From an uncultured Alphaproteobacteria bacterium (GTDB taxonomy: Bacteria > Pseudomonadota > Alphaproteobacteria > GCA-2731375): 16,475 nucleotides of DNA. The notes beneath the pieces are model-generated. The model saw nothing but the letters and a program-made list of their open reading frames with translations, was not told the origin of the DNA and made no database searches. Positions 7,065 to 14,036 of the stretch are shown here, piece by piece. The stretch is taken from positions 1 to 16,475 of the forward strand of contig CAJWZI010000010.1 of assembly GCA_913049615.1 (NCBI GenBank), read 5' to 3'. Numbering within the stretch: the first letter of the stretch is position 1; every line of letters starts with the position of its first letter. The translations under genes were made by a program, and so were the position numbers.

Positions 7065-8274
7065 CCTTCTGATTGCTCCGCCACCAACGGGACGGCGCTA
7101 CACGTTGGCCGTAGCCTAGTTTGATATCCAGCCACAACATCAGACGACGTAACCGGGTGCCCGCCAGTCGGCGAGCTAGGCGCATAATGGGCCTGCTAAA
7201 ATCCTTGTTATAAGGACAGACCCGCATACAAATAGCGCAGTCACTAGCCATCTTGGCCCAAAAGCTGAAGCATTTTTCGCAATCTGCCGTCCATTTCTTG
7301 ACGCCCTTGATCGCGGAACGGTTGGGCCCTCCCACCTTGGGCTTACCGTACGGCAACGCCTTGGGCGGGCAAGCGTCGGCGCACCTCTGGCAGATGTTGC
7401 AAAACTCTGTGACGCCGAACTTCTTCGGTTTGTCTCGCACAAGAGGCAAATCAGTGAAGATCTTGGAAAATCGAACGCGGGGCCCAAACTCCTCGGTAAT
7501 GACCATTTGGTTGCGGCCGTACTCTCCTAAACCTGCCTGAACAGCCATGGGGATTACCAGGGCCGTGTCGTTCATGGAGCCGATGGCTTGGTAGCCCAGA
7601 TTGCGAATATATTGCGAAAGTTGGGCTACGGTCACGGCCTCGCCGGAATAGCCCATGCCGACCGCTGCGCCTGCCAGTGCCGACGGATAGGATTTCACAA
7701 GGTCGTAGTCCATGCCGTGGCCCATAACGATGACGTTAGTCAGGCCAATGGGTAAATCATTGGGTTTTTTCTCAAAGGTCTTAATGTCCGCACGCGTAGC
7801 GTAAACCCAGCGGCTATCGTAGGCTGTCACGCCTACGAGATCGCAACCGAACATACGCGCCACTCGCTTGATTTCTGTCGTCATGGCGGCAGGGTCTTCG
7901 ATGGCGATGCGCTGCTCGGCTGGGGGGTAACGGGCCTCTTGTGGGTTCTGGAATCCTTCCCGCAAGCCGTTGGGGCGATTGCGATCTGCGTAATCATCCG
8001 CCACTGACCAGGCCGCGTTACGGAAAGCGAAATCCCTTTGTCTGAAGCCGTCTACGTTCCGTGAATTGAAACTGTGCCCATGACCGCGAAAGAACTCCAT
8101 ACTTGCGTCCGAGCGTACCGTCTCATCCCAAAACGCCCGGCTGAATATATCGTCTTTTTGATCGAACCGCCTGAAGTCAGTACCAACCTCAATTCCGGCA
8201 GCGGCGTCGTTCTCTCTTTGTTGGAGATCTCGAGGCAGATGGCCTGCGGGATAGGAATTCGTAGATCTGGTCAT
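7057..8274 (-). CDS. Reductive dehalogenase-like corrinoid / 2x[4Fe-4S] protein, cytosolic form
   Basis: This 405-residue protein has the layout of the RdhA (reductive dehalogenase) family. An N-terminal region (about 1-130) contains RFDQKDDIFSRAFWD. A corrinoid-binding core follows (about 130-280), then a ferredoxin-like domain. Cys292, 295, 298 and 302 (CX2CX2CX3CP) plus Cys335, 346, 349 and 353 (ending CP) give eight ligands for two [4Fe-4S] clusters. The segment around WTADCEKCFSFW matches the RdhA signature before the second cluster. Tyr209, Asn235 and Arg268 have the same mutual spacing as I recall for PceA Tyr246, Asn272 and Arg305. There is no Tat signal, no membrane anchor gene and no fused flavin/2Fe-2S reductase domain, so it is probably cytosolic with a separate electron donor. 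The more distant epoxyqueuosine reductase QueG is the main alternative; the RdhA-specific N-terminus argues against it. The start abuts the hydrolase stop (TAAATG) and the end overlaps kynU by eight bases. Confidence 0.82.
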   Translation of the reverse strand: MTRSTNSYPAGHLPRDLQQRENDAAAGIEVGTDFRRFDQKDDIFSRAFWDETVRSDASMEFFRGHGHSFNSRNVDGFRQRDFAFRNAAWSVADDYADRNRPNGLREGFQNPQEARYPPAEQRIAIEDPAAMTTEIKRVARMFGCDLVGVTAYDSRWVYATRADIKTFEKKPNDLPIGLTNVIVMGHGMDYDLVKSYPSALAGAAVGMGYSGEAVTVAQLSQYIRNLGYQAIGSMNDTALVIPMAVQAGLGEYGRNQMVITEEFGPRVRFSKIFTDLPLVRDKPKKFGVTEFCNICQRCADACPPKALPYGKPKVGGPNRSAIKGVKKWTADCEKCFSFWAKMASDCAICMRVCPYNKDFSRPIMRLARRLAGTRLRRLMLWLDIKLGYGQRVAPSRWWRSNQKDA

Positions 8275-9510
8275 TTACGCAGCAATTTGTTCCAGCACAG
8301 GCAGCAGATATTTGCGGAATTCTTCAGGGTTTTCGGACATGGGAAAATGGCCCATACCTTTCATGACCTTAAAGGACGTGGCGTTGATTTCCTCTGCTAG
8401 TTGACCGCTGAGTTCCGGGGTGGCGGAGGTGTCATATTCGCCGGTCAGAAGGTGGACGGGGCACTCAGCGGTATCGATGCCACGCGCGACGCCGTTACGC
8501 ATATCTCCGTCGGTGAAGTAGTAATTCAGATCCCCCATGAAAACCCCGGGGCCACCTTGCATGTAATGCCACAAAGTTTCCCAGGTATCCGTGCCGTTAG
8601 ATTGCGGCGCGATCAGGCCCATCATCAGGGCTCCAGAAATTTCCGGCCCGTGCACGTCCGGCCGGTGAATACTGCGTAGACCTTCGGGCTCACCATCAAT
8701 CCTGTTCTCGGCATAGAGCGCCGATTGCAGACCGATCACTGCCCGCAGATCTCTGCCGTGGCGCAGGGCTAAGTGCAGCACAGCCCGTCCACCGATGGAG
8801 CAGCCCATGATCACCGGATTGTCAAGCTGCAACGCCTCTTTTACCGCCATCGTAACGGCAACATAACGTTCCGTGGACAATTCATAGATCTCGTCCTGGA
8901 ATCCGGGGGGCGGCGAAGATTTGCCATGCCAAGGCAGGTCGAACACGACGACACGGAAGTTCTCGGTGATTGCCTCGTCGTTCAAGATAGCACGGTACTG
9001 CCGCCCGTCCGCGCCGGCGGTATGGAGGCAGATCAGCGGTATCCCGCTGCCAGCCTCTTCGAAATAGATGCGATGGGGTCGCCCCTCAAACGCCAAATTG
9101 ATGTACCGACCGACGATGGGGTCGATAGTCGGCTGAGACGGAATGCTGTTGGCTTTGGCCGGGCGGGGACGGCTCATGGAAAACAGCAGCTCCAGCGGTA
9201 AAAGGTTCTGGTAAAAGGCTACGTGATCTCCGGTAATCTTCAGATGCCCAGTGCGTCGCATGGCCGAGAGAGATTGTAGGCCCGGCCGAGGATTGGCCGT
9301 GATCAGTTCCCGCCAATCGTTTCCGCTTGCTTCCAGCCGGAAGGTGATCCTGCGATCCGGTCGATTGGGACCGATCCGCACGCCGTGGGCGTCATAACTC
9401 AAATATTGGCTCTCCCCATCGAAACAGAGTTCAATACAAGCGTCCGCGAAACGGGCCCGCCAGGCCACATTCGGATGGTCTCCCGTTCGCGCAATGATAT
9501 CTTGAAACAT
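8275..9510 (-). CDS. Alpha/beta hydrolase with N-terminal SCP2-like domain
   Basis: This 411-residue protein has two parts. Residues about 1-115 form an extra domain (WRELITANPRPGLQSL, then RTGHLKITGD) that resembles SCP2-like lipid/ligand-binding domains; that assignment is tentative. Residues about 130-411 are an alpha/beta hydrolase with the strand motif FDLPWHGKS, nucleophile Ser238 in GCSIGGR, acid Asp360 in LTGEYDTSA and base His388 in KGMGHFP. The triad is complete, so an esterase, amidase or carbon-carbon hydrolase is expected. A TTG one codon upstream could also be read, but the ATG at 9510 with GGGGAAGA upstream is preferred. The stop codon directly touches the ATG of the reductive-dehalogenase-like gene, so the two are probably translated together. 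A kynurenine formamidase role is conceivable from context, but the usual HGGxW motif of that animal/yeast-type enzyme is absent. Confidence 0.85.
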   Translation of the reverse strand: MFQDIIARTGDHPNVAWRARFADACIELCFDGESQYLSYDAHGVRIGPNRPDRRITFRLEASGNDWRELITANPRPGLQSLSAMRRTGHLKITGDHVAFYQNLLPLELLFSMSRPRPAKANSIPSQPTIDPIVGRYINLAFEGRPHRIYFEEAGSGIPLICLHTAGADGRQYRAILNDEAITENFRVVVFDLPWHGKSSPPPGFQDEIYELSTERYVAVTMAVKEALQLDNPVIMGCSIGGRAVLHLALRHGRDLRAVIGLQSALYAENRIDGEPEGLRSIHRPDVHGPEISGALMMGLIAPQSNGTDTWETLWHYMQGGPGVFMGDLNYYFTDGDMRNGVARGIDTAECPVHLLTGEYDTSATPELSGQLAEEINATSFKVMKGMGHFPMSENPEEFRKYLLPVLEQIAA

Positions 9511-9588
9511 CAATCAATCTTCCCCAATCGCCTATTCGTATTATTTGTCACAAGGGTAGCAAGGTTGGTGTTAAGGCGGAACTCCTCA

Positions 9589-10170
9589 TCAATCCGGCAA
9601 TGCGGCTACACGCTTGTTGATCCAGTCGTCATCATCAGTCAGCGTCGCCAATTCCGCACGGGCCTGCGACTTCGTTTGGGTCGCCGCCGTCGCGATCCTG
9701 GGCATCTTGCCGTCGGCCGGTTGGCAGGACGCTTCCAATCGAATTCCATTGGGATCGAAAAAGTAGACAGAGAAGACGCCGGGCAAAACTTCCAACGGCC
9801 CGATGGTGTCGATATCCCGCTCCTTCAGGCGAAGCTGCAGAGCTTCAAAGGCATCCGGCAGCATCGAAAATGATACATGTTGCATTGCCGCAATAGCGTC
9901 CCGGTCGCCAACTTGCTTTTCACCTTTAGGCATTTCGAAAAATGCCAACAGGCTGTCATTCCCCATGTCAAAGAAATAGTGCCGCAGGTTTTCATAGGGT
10001 GGATTTCCTCGGTTATTTGGACCCGCGCCCAATCCCGGCGGTATCTTCATGGCATGCACCAGTTTCATGCCGAGGACATCGACATAATAATCGATGGTCA
10101 TTTTCATATCCTCGGTATTTAGGGCCAAATGATGGATGCCGCGCGTGGCCAGTGCATTGGTGTCTGTCAT
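9589..10170 (-). CDS. VOC (glyoxalase / extradiol dioxygenase fold) metalloprotein
   Basis: This is a 193-residue protein of the vicinal-oxygen-chelate superfamily with two paired beta-alpha-beta-beta-beta modules. Candidate metal ligands sit in the expected places: His14 in GIHHLALNT, Glu79 in LLAFFEMP, His98 in MQHVSFSM and Glu146 in GIRLEASCQ. FDPNGI before the last ligand is typical. A C-terminal tail (about 150-193) ending DDDDWINKRV is outside the fold. Four ligands with Glu at the second and fourth positions suggest a glyoxalase/isomerase-type site rather than the 2-His-1-Glu site of extradiol dioxygenases. It is the first gene of the minus-strand block that continues, after a 78-base gap, to the hydrolase. 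No strong ribosome binding site is seen; AGGGAA lies about 11 bases upstream. Confidence 0.85.
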   Translation of the reverse strand: MTDTNALATRGIHHLALNTEDMKMTIDYYVDVLGMKLVHAMKIPPGLGAGPNNRGNPPYENLRHYFFDMGNDSLLAFFEMPKGEKQVGDRDAIAAMQHVSFSMLPDAFEALQLRLKERDIDTIGPLEVLPGVFSVYFFDPNGIRLEASCQPADGKMPRIATAATQTKSQARAELATLTDDDDWINKRVAALPD

Positions 10171-10292
10171 GGCGGGCTAATTCCCTATTGTGAGTGGAAT
10201 AATGCGTAGCCGGATCAAGGGAATGCTATATGTTGTCGGAAAAAAAAGCCAACCAATCTGCCCGGTCTCAACCAGCTCGATTGCCCATTTGA
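10171..10292. promoter_or_regulatory. Divergent intergenic region carrying the promoters of the VOC block (minus) and the permease block (plus)
   Basis: These 122 bases separate two divergent transcription units, so outward promoters are expected here. The clearest element is TGCTATATG at 10224-10232 on the plus strand, resembling an extended -10 box for the permease gene. An A-run follows at 10240-10247. No convincing -35/-10 pair was found for the minus strand. Assignment rests mainly on gene orientation. Confidence 0.35.
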
Positions 10293-11162
10293 ATGATTAC
10301 CAACCACGCCGCCCGCGGAATCGTCTATATGTGCCTTGCCGTGGGCTTATTTCCCTTTCTCAATGCTGCGGTCAAACTGTTGGGCGAAACCTATGCAGTC
10401 CAGCAGGTGCTATGGGTGCGGTACCTGGGCCATTTTCTTCTCATGTTGATAATTTTTTTGCCCTTTCAGGGTCGGGCGTTGTTCAGGACCCAAAACCTAG
10501 GCGCTCAGCTGTTACGGTCACTGCTGCTGCTGGGATCAACGACCAGTTATTTCGTTGCGCTAAACTACCTGCCTTTGACGACCGCGGCCTCGATCAGTTT
10601 TACCTCACCCTTCATTGTAACTGCACTGTCCGTGCCGTTACTGGGTGAGCGCGTGGGCCCACGCCGCTGGACGGCTGTGGCAATTGGGTTCACGGGTGCC
10701 TTGATCATCATTAGGCCAGCTGGAGCCTCTTTTCATGGCGCCGAATTATTCGTGATCGCCTCTGCTACCTTTTATTCCTTTTATCAAATTATGACCCGTC
10801 GTCTAGTGGGTCAGGACAGCCCTGTTACGACCATTATCTACACCGCCGTGTTGGGCGCGCTGCTGACATCACTGGTTGGGCCTTTTTATTGGGTGACGCC
10901 GGATGAGCCGCTTAATTGGCTGCTATTTGCGGCAACCGGAGTGTTTGGAGGGCTGGGGCATCTGTTCGTGGTCAAGGCCTTCCAATGGGCAGAGGTTTCG
11001 GTTATTTCGCCATTTGTCTATTTGCAATTGGTGGGCGCTGTGATCCTCGGGTTTTTCATATTTGGCGAATTTCCAGATTTGTGGACCTGGGTCGGTAGCG
11101 CCATTATCGTTGCCTGCGGGGCCTATATCACCTATCGCGAAACCGTCGTCACCAGGGCCTGA
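10293..11162 (+). CDS. EamA-type (drug/metabolite transporter superfamily) permease
   Basis: This is a 289-residue inner-membrane protein with about ten hydrophobic segments in two EamA repeats (roughly 9-138 and 148-284). Features typical of the family include NAAVKLLGE in the first helix region, RSLLLLGSTTSYFVALNYLP and PLLGERVGPRRW in repeat 1. Repeat 2 ends with FGEFPDLWTWVGSAIIVACGAYI. Members export or import small metabolites such as amino acids and nucleosides. The position, divergent from the kynureninase block, suggests it moves a substrate or product of that pathway, which is inference. The codon before the ATG is TGA, so the start cannot be further upstream. No Shine-Dalgarno sequence is visible. 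Confidence 0.88.
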   Translation: MITNHAARGIVYMCLAVGLFPFLNAAVKLLGETYAVQQVLWVRYLGHFLLMLIIFLPFQGRALFRTQNLGAQLLRSLLLLGSTTSYFVALNYLPLTTAASISFTSPFIVTALSVPLLGERVGPRRWTAVAIGFTGALIIIRPAGASFHGAELFVIASATFYSFYQIMTRRLVGQDSPVTTIIYTAVLGALLTSLVGPFYWVTPDEPLNWLLFAATGVFGGLGHLFVVKAFQWAEVSVISPFVYLQLVGAVILGFFIFGEFPDLWTWVGSAIIVACGAYITYRETVVTRA

Positions 11163-11229
11163 CAAAACGAGGGCAGGTAGGCTATAACCGAGACAATAAA
11201 CGCCACCTAATCATCGGAGAGTATGCGAC

Positions 11230-12441
11230 GTGGATATTCAATATGCGGCCGAAGATGAGGCCTTTCGCGCCGAGGTGCAGGCTTTCATCGCAGAAAACCA
11301 TACAGAGGAAATCCGCTCTAAAACGGCAAAATCCCTGACTGGCTATATCGATAAGGAAGCCTTCGTCGCCTGGCAGAAAGCCCTTTACAAAAAGGGGTGG
11401 ATCGCACCGAATTGGCCGGTTGACTTCGGCGGTACCGGCTGGTCGGCTACCCAGAAGTATATCTATGATACCGAGATGATGAGGGCCGGTTGCATACGCC
11501 CTATTGCCTTCGGCCTGAAGATGGTGGCGCCGGTGATAATGGAGTTCGGCACGGAGGAACAGAAAAAGAAGTTCTTGCCCGATATTCTGGAATCTAACGT
11601 GTGGTGGTGCCAGGGTTATTCAGAGCCAGGATCAGGCTCGGACCTTGCTTCATTGCAGACACGTGCCCTAGCCGACGGCGATGACTATATCGTGAACGGC
11701 TCAAAAATTTGGACCACTATGGCGCAACGGGCCGATTGGATTTTCTGTCTGGTACGAACCTCGACGGAGGGCAAGCGCCAGGAAGGTATCACGTTCCTGC
11801 TGATGCCAATGGATACGCCCGGCATCACTGTGGAACCCATTGTAATGATGGATCAGACCCAGGCGCCTGATCAGGAAGTGAACCAGGTGTTCTTTGAAGA
11901 CGTACGCATCCCGCAAGCAAACCGCATCGGCGACGAAAACGATGGTTGGACCGTGGCAAAATATTTGTTGGAGTTTGAGCGCGGTAACGCCTACGCCGGC
12001 GGCTTGCAGGGAGCCGTGGCAAGAGTTAAGGAGATTACCAAACAGGAACGGGCCGACGGCGACCGGTTGATTGATGACCCGGCTTTCGCTGCCAAGCTGG
12101 CGCAACTGGAAGTCTCCATCGACGCCATTCAATACACAGAACTTCGGACTTTGAGCGCGCTCAGTGCTGGCGAGCGCGTGGGATCTGAATCGTCCATTCT
12201 TAAATGCCAGGGTTCCTCAATGACCCAATTTATTAGCGAACTGATGGTGGAGGCGACTGCCTATTACGCCTTGCCCTTTGATCGCGGGGTTCTGGATGCG
12301 GGCGCCAATGTGCCTCCGATAGGACCGGATTATTCTGTTGCTGCCGCTGGGCGCTATTTTAATCAGCGCAAGGCCACGATCTACGGTGGCTCTAATGAGG
12401 TACAGCATGAAATTATCGCCAAGCGAATTCTGGGGATGTAG
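11230..12441 (+). CDS. Acyl-CoA dehydrogenase family protein
   Basis: This 403-residue FAD enzyme oxidises an acyl-CoA to the 2,3-enoyl-CoA, passing electrons to electron-transfer flavoprotein. The N-terminal helical domain includes GWIAPNWPVDFGGTGWS (57-72). WWCQGYSEPGSGSDLASL (125-142) and GSKIWTTMAQRADW (157-170) are the classic middle-domain flavin and substrate motifs. The C-terminal helices end with IYGGSNEVQHEIIAKRILGM. In medium-chain enzymes the catalytic Glu sits in that last motif; here it is Gly. Glu250 in LLEFERGN is placed like the alternative base of isovaleryl-CoA dehydrogenase, so I expect Glu250 to serve. The start is GTG, with GGAGAG about eight bases upstream. The stop TAG touches the next gene. 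Confidence 0.93.
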   Translation: MDIQYAAEDEAFRAEVQAFIAENHTEEIRSKTAKSLTGYIDKEAFVAWQKALYKKGWIAPNWPVDFGGTGWSATQKYIYDTEMMRAGCIRPIAFGLKMVAPVIMEFGTEEQKKKFLPDILESNVWWCQGYSEPGSGSDLASLQTRALADGDDYIVNGSKIWTTMAQRADWIFCLVRTSTEGKRQEGITFLLMPMDTPGITVEPIVMMDQTQAPDQEVNQVFFEDVRIPQANRIGDENDGWTVAKYLLEFERGNAYAGGLQGAVARVKEITKQERADGDRLIDDPAFAAKLAQLEVSIDAIQYTELRTLSALSAGERVGSESSILKCQGSSMTQFISELMVEATAYYALPFDRGVLDAGANVPPIGPDYSVAAAGRYFNQRKATIYGGSNEVQHEIIAKRILGM

Positions 12442-12446
12442 TGATC

Positions 12447-13109
12447 ATGGCGGTCCATTTGCATGCTCTTCCGAAACATCGGTTAAGTGCTAAGGCGCTG
12501 GCGAGATGGGCAGACATCCGTTCGCCCATCGCCTCTGACTCTATGAACAAGGCTGGAACCTTGGCGGCCGCGATCAGGCCAATCAAACCGGGCTATCTAA
12601 TGCTGGGCCAGGCTCTGACAGTCCGTGCCATAGCCGGTGACATCACGCCGCTATTGCATGGCATTTCCCAGACAAAGCCGGGCGATATTCTGATGGTAGA
12701 CGGTGGTGGATATGTGGACAACGCCATACTGGGGGGCAACATGGCCAATGAGGCATCGCGCCGAGGCGTGGCCGGTCTGGTCATCGATGGCGCCATCCGC
12801 GATGTGGCGGAAATTCGCGAACTGGATATTCCATGCTTCACCCGGGCGGTTAATCCGGCCGGCCCCAATTACAGCTACATTGGCGATGTAGGCGCGCCGA
12901 TCTCCTGTGGCGGTACGTTGGTAGAGAGCGGCGATCTGGTGATCGGCGATGATGACGGGGTAACGGTCGTTCCACGCCGTCGCATTGACAGTGTTCTTAC
13001 TGCCTGCCTGGAGACGTTGGCAGCAGAAGCAGAATGGGACCGGCGCATCACCGCCGGTGAACCTTTCACGGAAATACTAGATCTCAGTCCGATGGAACCT
13101 GCGCCTTAG
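12447..13109 (+). CDS. RraA / 4-hydroxy-4-methyl-2-oxoglutarate (HMG) aldolase family protein
   Basis: This 220-residue member of the RraA-like fold includes both the RNase E inhibitor RraA and class II pyruvate aldolases that cleave HMG and 4-carboxy-4-hydroxy-2-oxoadipate. The core motif is visible: LGGN (95-98) followed by ASRRGVAGLVIDGAIRD, with the metal/pyruvate-binding Arg118-Asp119 pair. The residue 21 positions before that Arg is Gly, where I recall Asp in E. coli RraA. Catabolic context favours an aldolase or decarboxylase over RNase regulation. The ATG at 12447 is used. A GTG at 12441, sharing one base with the dehydrogenase stop, is an equally coupled alternative. Both share the purine run GGGG just upstream. 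Confidence 0.85.
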   Translation: MAVHLHALPKHRLSAKALARWADIRSPIASDSMNKAGTLAAAIRPIKPGYLMLGQALTVRAIAGDITPLLHGISQTKPGDILMVDGGGYVDNAILGGNMANEASRRGVAGLVIDGAIRDVAEIRELDIPCFTRAVNPAGPNYSYIGDVGAPISCGGTLVESGDLVIGDDDGVTVVPRRRIDSVLTACLETLAAEAEWDRRITAGEPFTEILDLSPMEPAP

Positions 13110-13223
13110 CTGGCCAATAGTATGGGCCCAATGCAAATCTAAACCGGATTTCTGAAATTAAACTGAGGCAACAACAACCAGGGCATCATCGTCGCTGGCG
13201 AGGTTACTCTTGCCTGAATTTGC

Positions 13224-13229
13224 TATTCT
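13224..13229 (+). promoter_or_regulatory. Possible -10 box for tdk
   Basis: TATTCT lies 34 bases before the tdk start in a 154-base AT-richer spacer after the aldolase-like gene. No good -35 box at normal spacing is seen, so this is only a weak candidate. Confidence 0.2.
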
Positions 13230-13263
13230 AGGTGCCCAATTGAGGATTCGGGAGCCTGTTTGA

Positions 13264-13848
13264 ATGGCCAAGTTGTATTTCTACTATTCATCCATGAATG
13301 CAGGGAAAAGCACAATCCTGCTGCAATCTAGCTACAACTACCAGGAAATGGGCATGAAGACGATGTTGTTTACTGCCGCCCTGGATGACCGACATGGTTC
13401 ACCCAAGATTAGCTCGCGCATCGGATTGGAGGCGGAGGCTGAATTATTTGGCCAGGACGATGATCTATATGACCAGGTGGAGAGGCATCATAAACAAGAA
13501 AAGATAGCCTGTGTTCTAGTGGACGAGGCGCAGTTTTTGACCAAGGTGCAGGTGGAACAGTTGACCGATGTGGCCGACCGCTTGTCAATCCCTGTTATCG
13601 CCTATGGTCTTCGGACAGATTTTCAGGGAAAACTGTTCCCCGGCAGCGAGCGTCTGCTGGCCATTGCAGACGAAATGCGAGAGGTGAAGACTATCTGCCG
13701 CTGCGGCAAAAAAGCCACGATGGTGCTGCGTCTGGACGAAAATGGTTCGGCGGTGAAGGACGGGAAACAGGTGGTGATTGGCGGTAATAACCGCTACGTC
13801 TCCGTCTGCCGGACCCATTGGAAGGCGGCGATGGCAGGGCACATGTAG
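13264..13848 (+). CDS. tdk: Thymidine kinase
   Basis: This cytoplasmic type II (TK1-like) thymidine kinase phosphorylates thymidine with ATP in nucleotide salvage. The 194-residue protein matches the usual length. The P-loop is SSMNAGKST at 9-17, and the Walker-B-like DEAQ is at 87-90 after [24 protein letters not shown] (114-128) is the lasso/substrate region. A zinc site is supplied by Cys145 and Cys147 (CRCGKKATM) with Cys182 and His185 (VCRTHW). GGAG lies about nine bases before the ATG. It stands alone, converging on recG, and is not obviously part of the catabolic island. Confidence 0.96.
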   Translation: MAKLYFYYSSMNAGKSTILLQSSYNYQEMGMKTMLFTAALDDRHGSPKISSRIGLEAEAELFGQDDDLYDQVERHHKQEKIACVLVDEAQFLTKVQVEQLTDVADRLSIPVIAYGLRTDFQGKLFPGSERLLAIADEMREVKTICRCGKKATMVLRLDENGSAVKDGKQVVIGGNNRYVSVCRTHWKAAMAGHM

Positions 13849-13918
13849 GCGAGTTGCTAGAAATCGCTAGGTGGTCAGGTCGAACTAAGTATAACAGATG
13901 ACTTCAAGCGTCAGCCTC

Positions 13919-13947
13919 TGTATTTTGTCACGATTGTTGAAAATACA
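13919..13947. repeat. AT-rich perfect 8-bp inverted repeat between convergent tdk and recG
   Basis: TGTATTTT and AAAATACA are separated by 13 bases in the 188-base convergent gap. The stem is AT-rich and the loop long, so terminator function is uncertain in either direction. Confidence 0.3.
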
Positions 13948-13964
13948 AGGTAAGAAATACCGGC

Positions 13965-13982
13965 GAAGTGACGCGGCGCTTC
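13965..13982. terminator. Weak candidate hairpin terminator in the tdk/recG convergent gap
   Basis: GAAGTG pairs with CGCTTC (one G-T wobble) around the loop ACGCGG. It is followed on the plus strand by TTCAATTT, a poor U tract. It sits where a tdk terminator is expected, which is the main argument for it. Confidence 0.25.
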
Positions 13983-14036
13983 TTCAATTTACCAACTAAT
14001 CCGAAGGGGTTTGAACGCAGGTTTCATCAAGCGTAA

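Noticed and set aside
7057..8274. Epoxyqueuosine reductase (queG) as the identity of the iron-sulfur protein.
   Set aside because: The N-terminal region, the YIRNLGY...GLGEYGR segment and the WTADCEKCFSFW signature fit RdhA better, and the neighbours are catabolic rather than tRNA-modification genes.
9545..9552. TTGTCACA occurs here and again at 5760-5767, both upstream of minus-strand genes, as if a shared regulator site.
   Set aside because: An eight-base match twice in 16 kb is expected by chance, and neither copy has the partner half-site of a CRP/FNR box.
10187..10202. A stretch reading ATTGTGAGTGGAATAA resembles one half of the E. coli lac operator.
   Set aside because: The symmetric second half is missing, no LacI-type gene or sugar genes are present, and the match is only partial.
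10190..10648. A 152-codon plus-strand open frame overlapping the permease start.
   Set aside because: It is a shadow of the permease gene in another frame, with no family resemblance and a composition unlike a real protein.
13110..13263. Possible small gene or RNA between the aldolase-like gene and tdk.
   Set aside because: Only a short AAATC/GATTT inverted repeat and a weak -10-like box are visible, with no coding frame with a start site.
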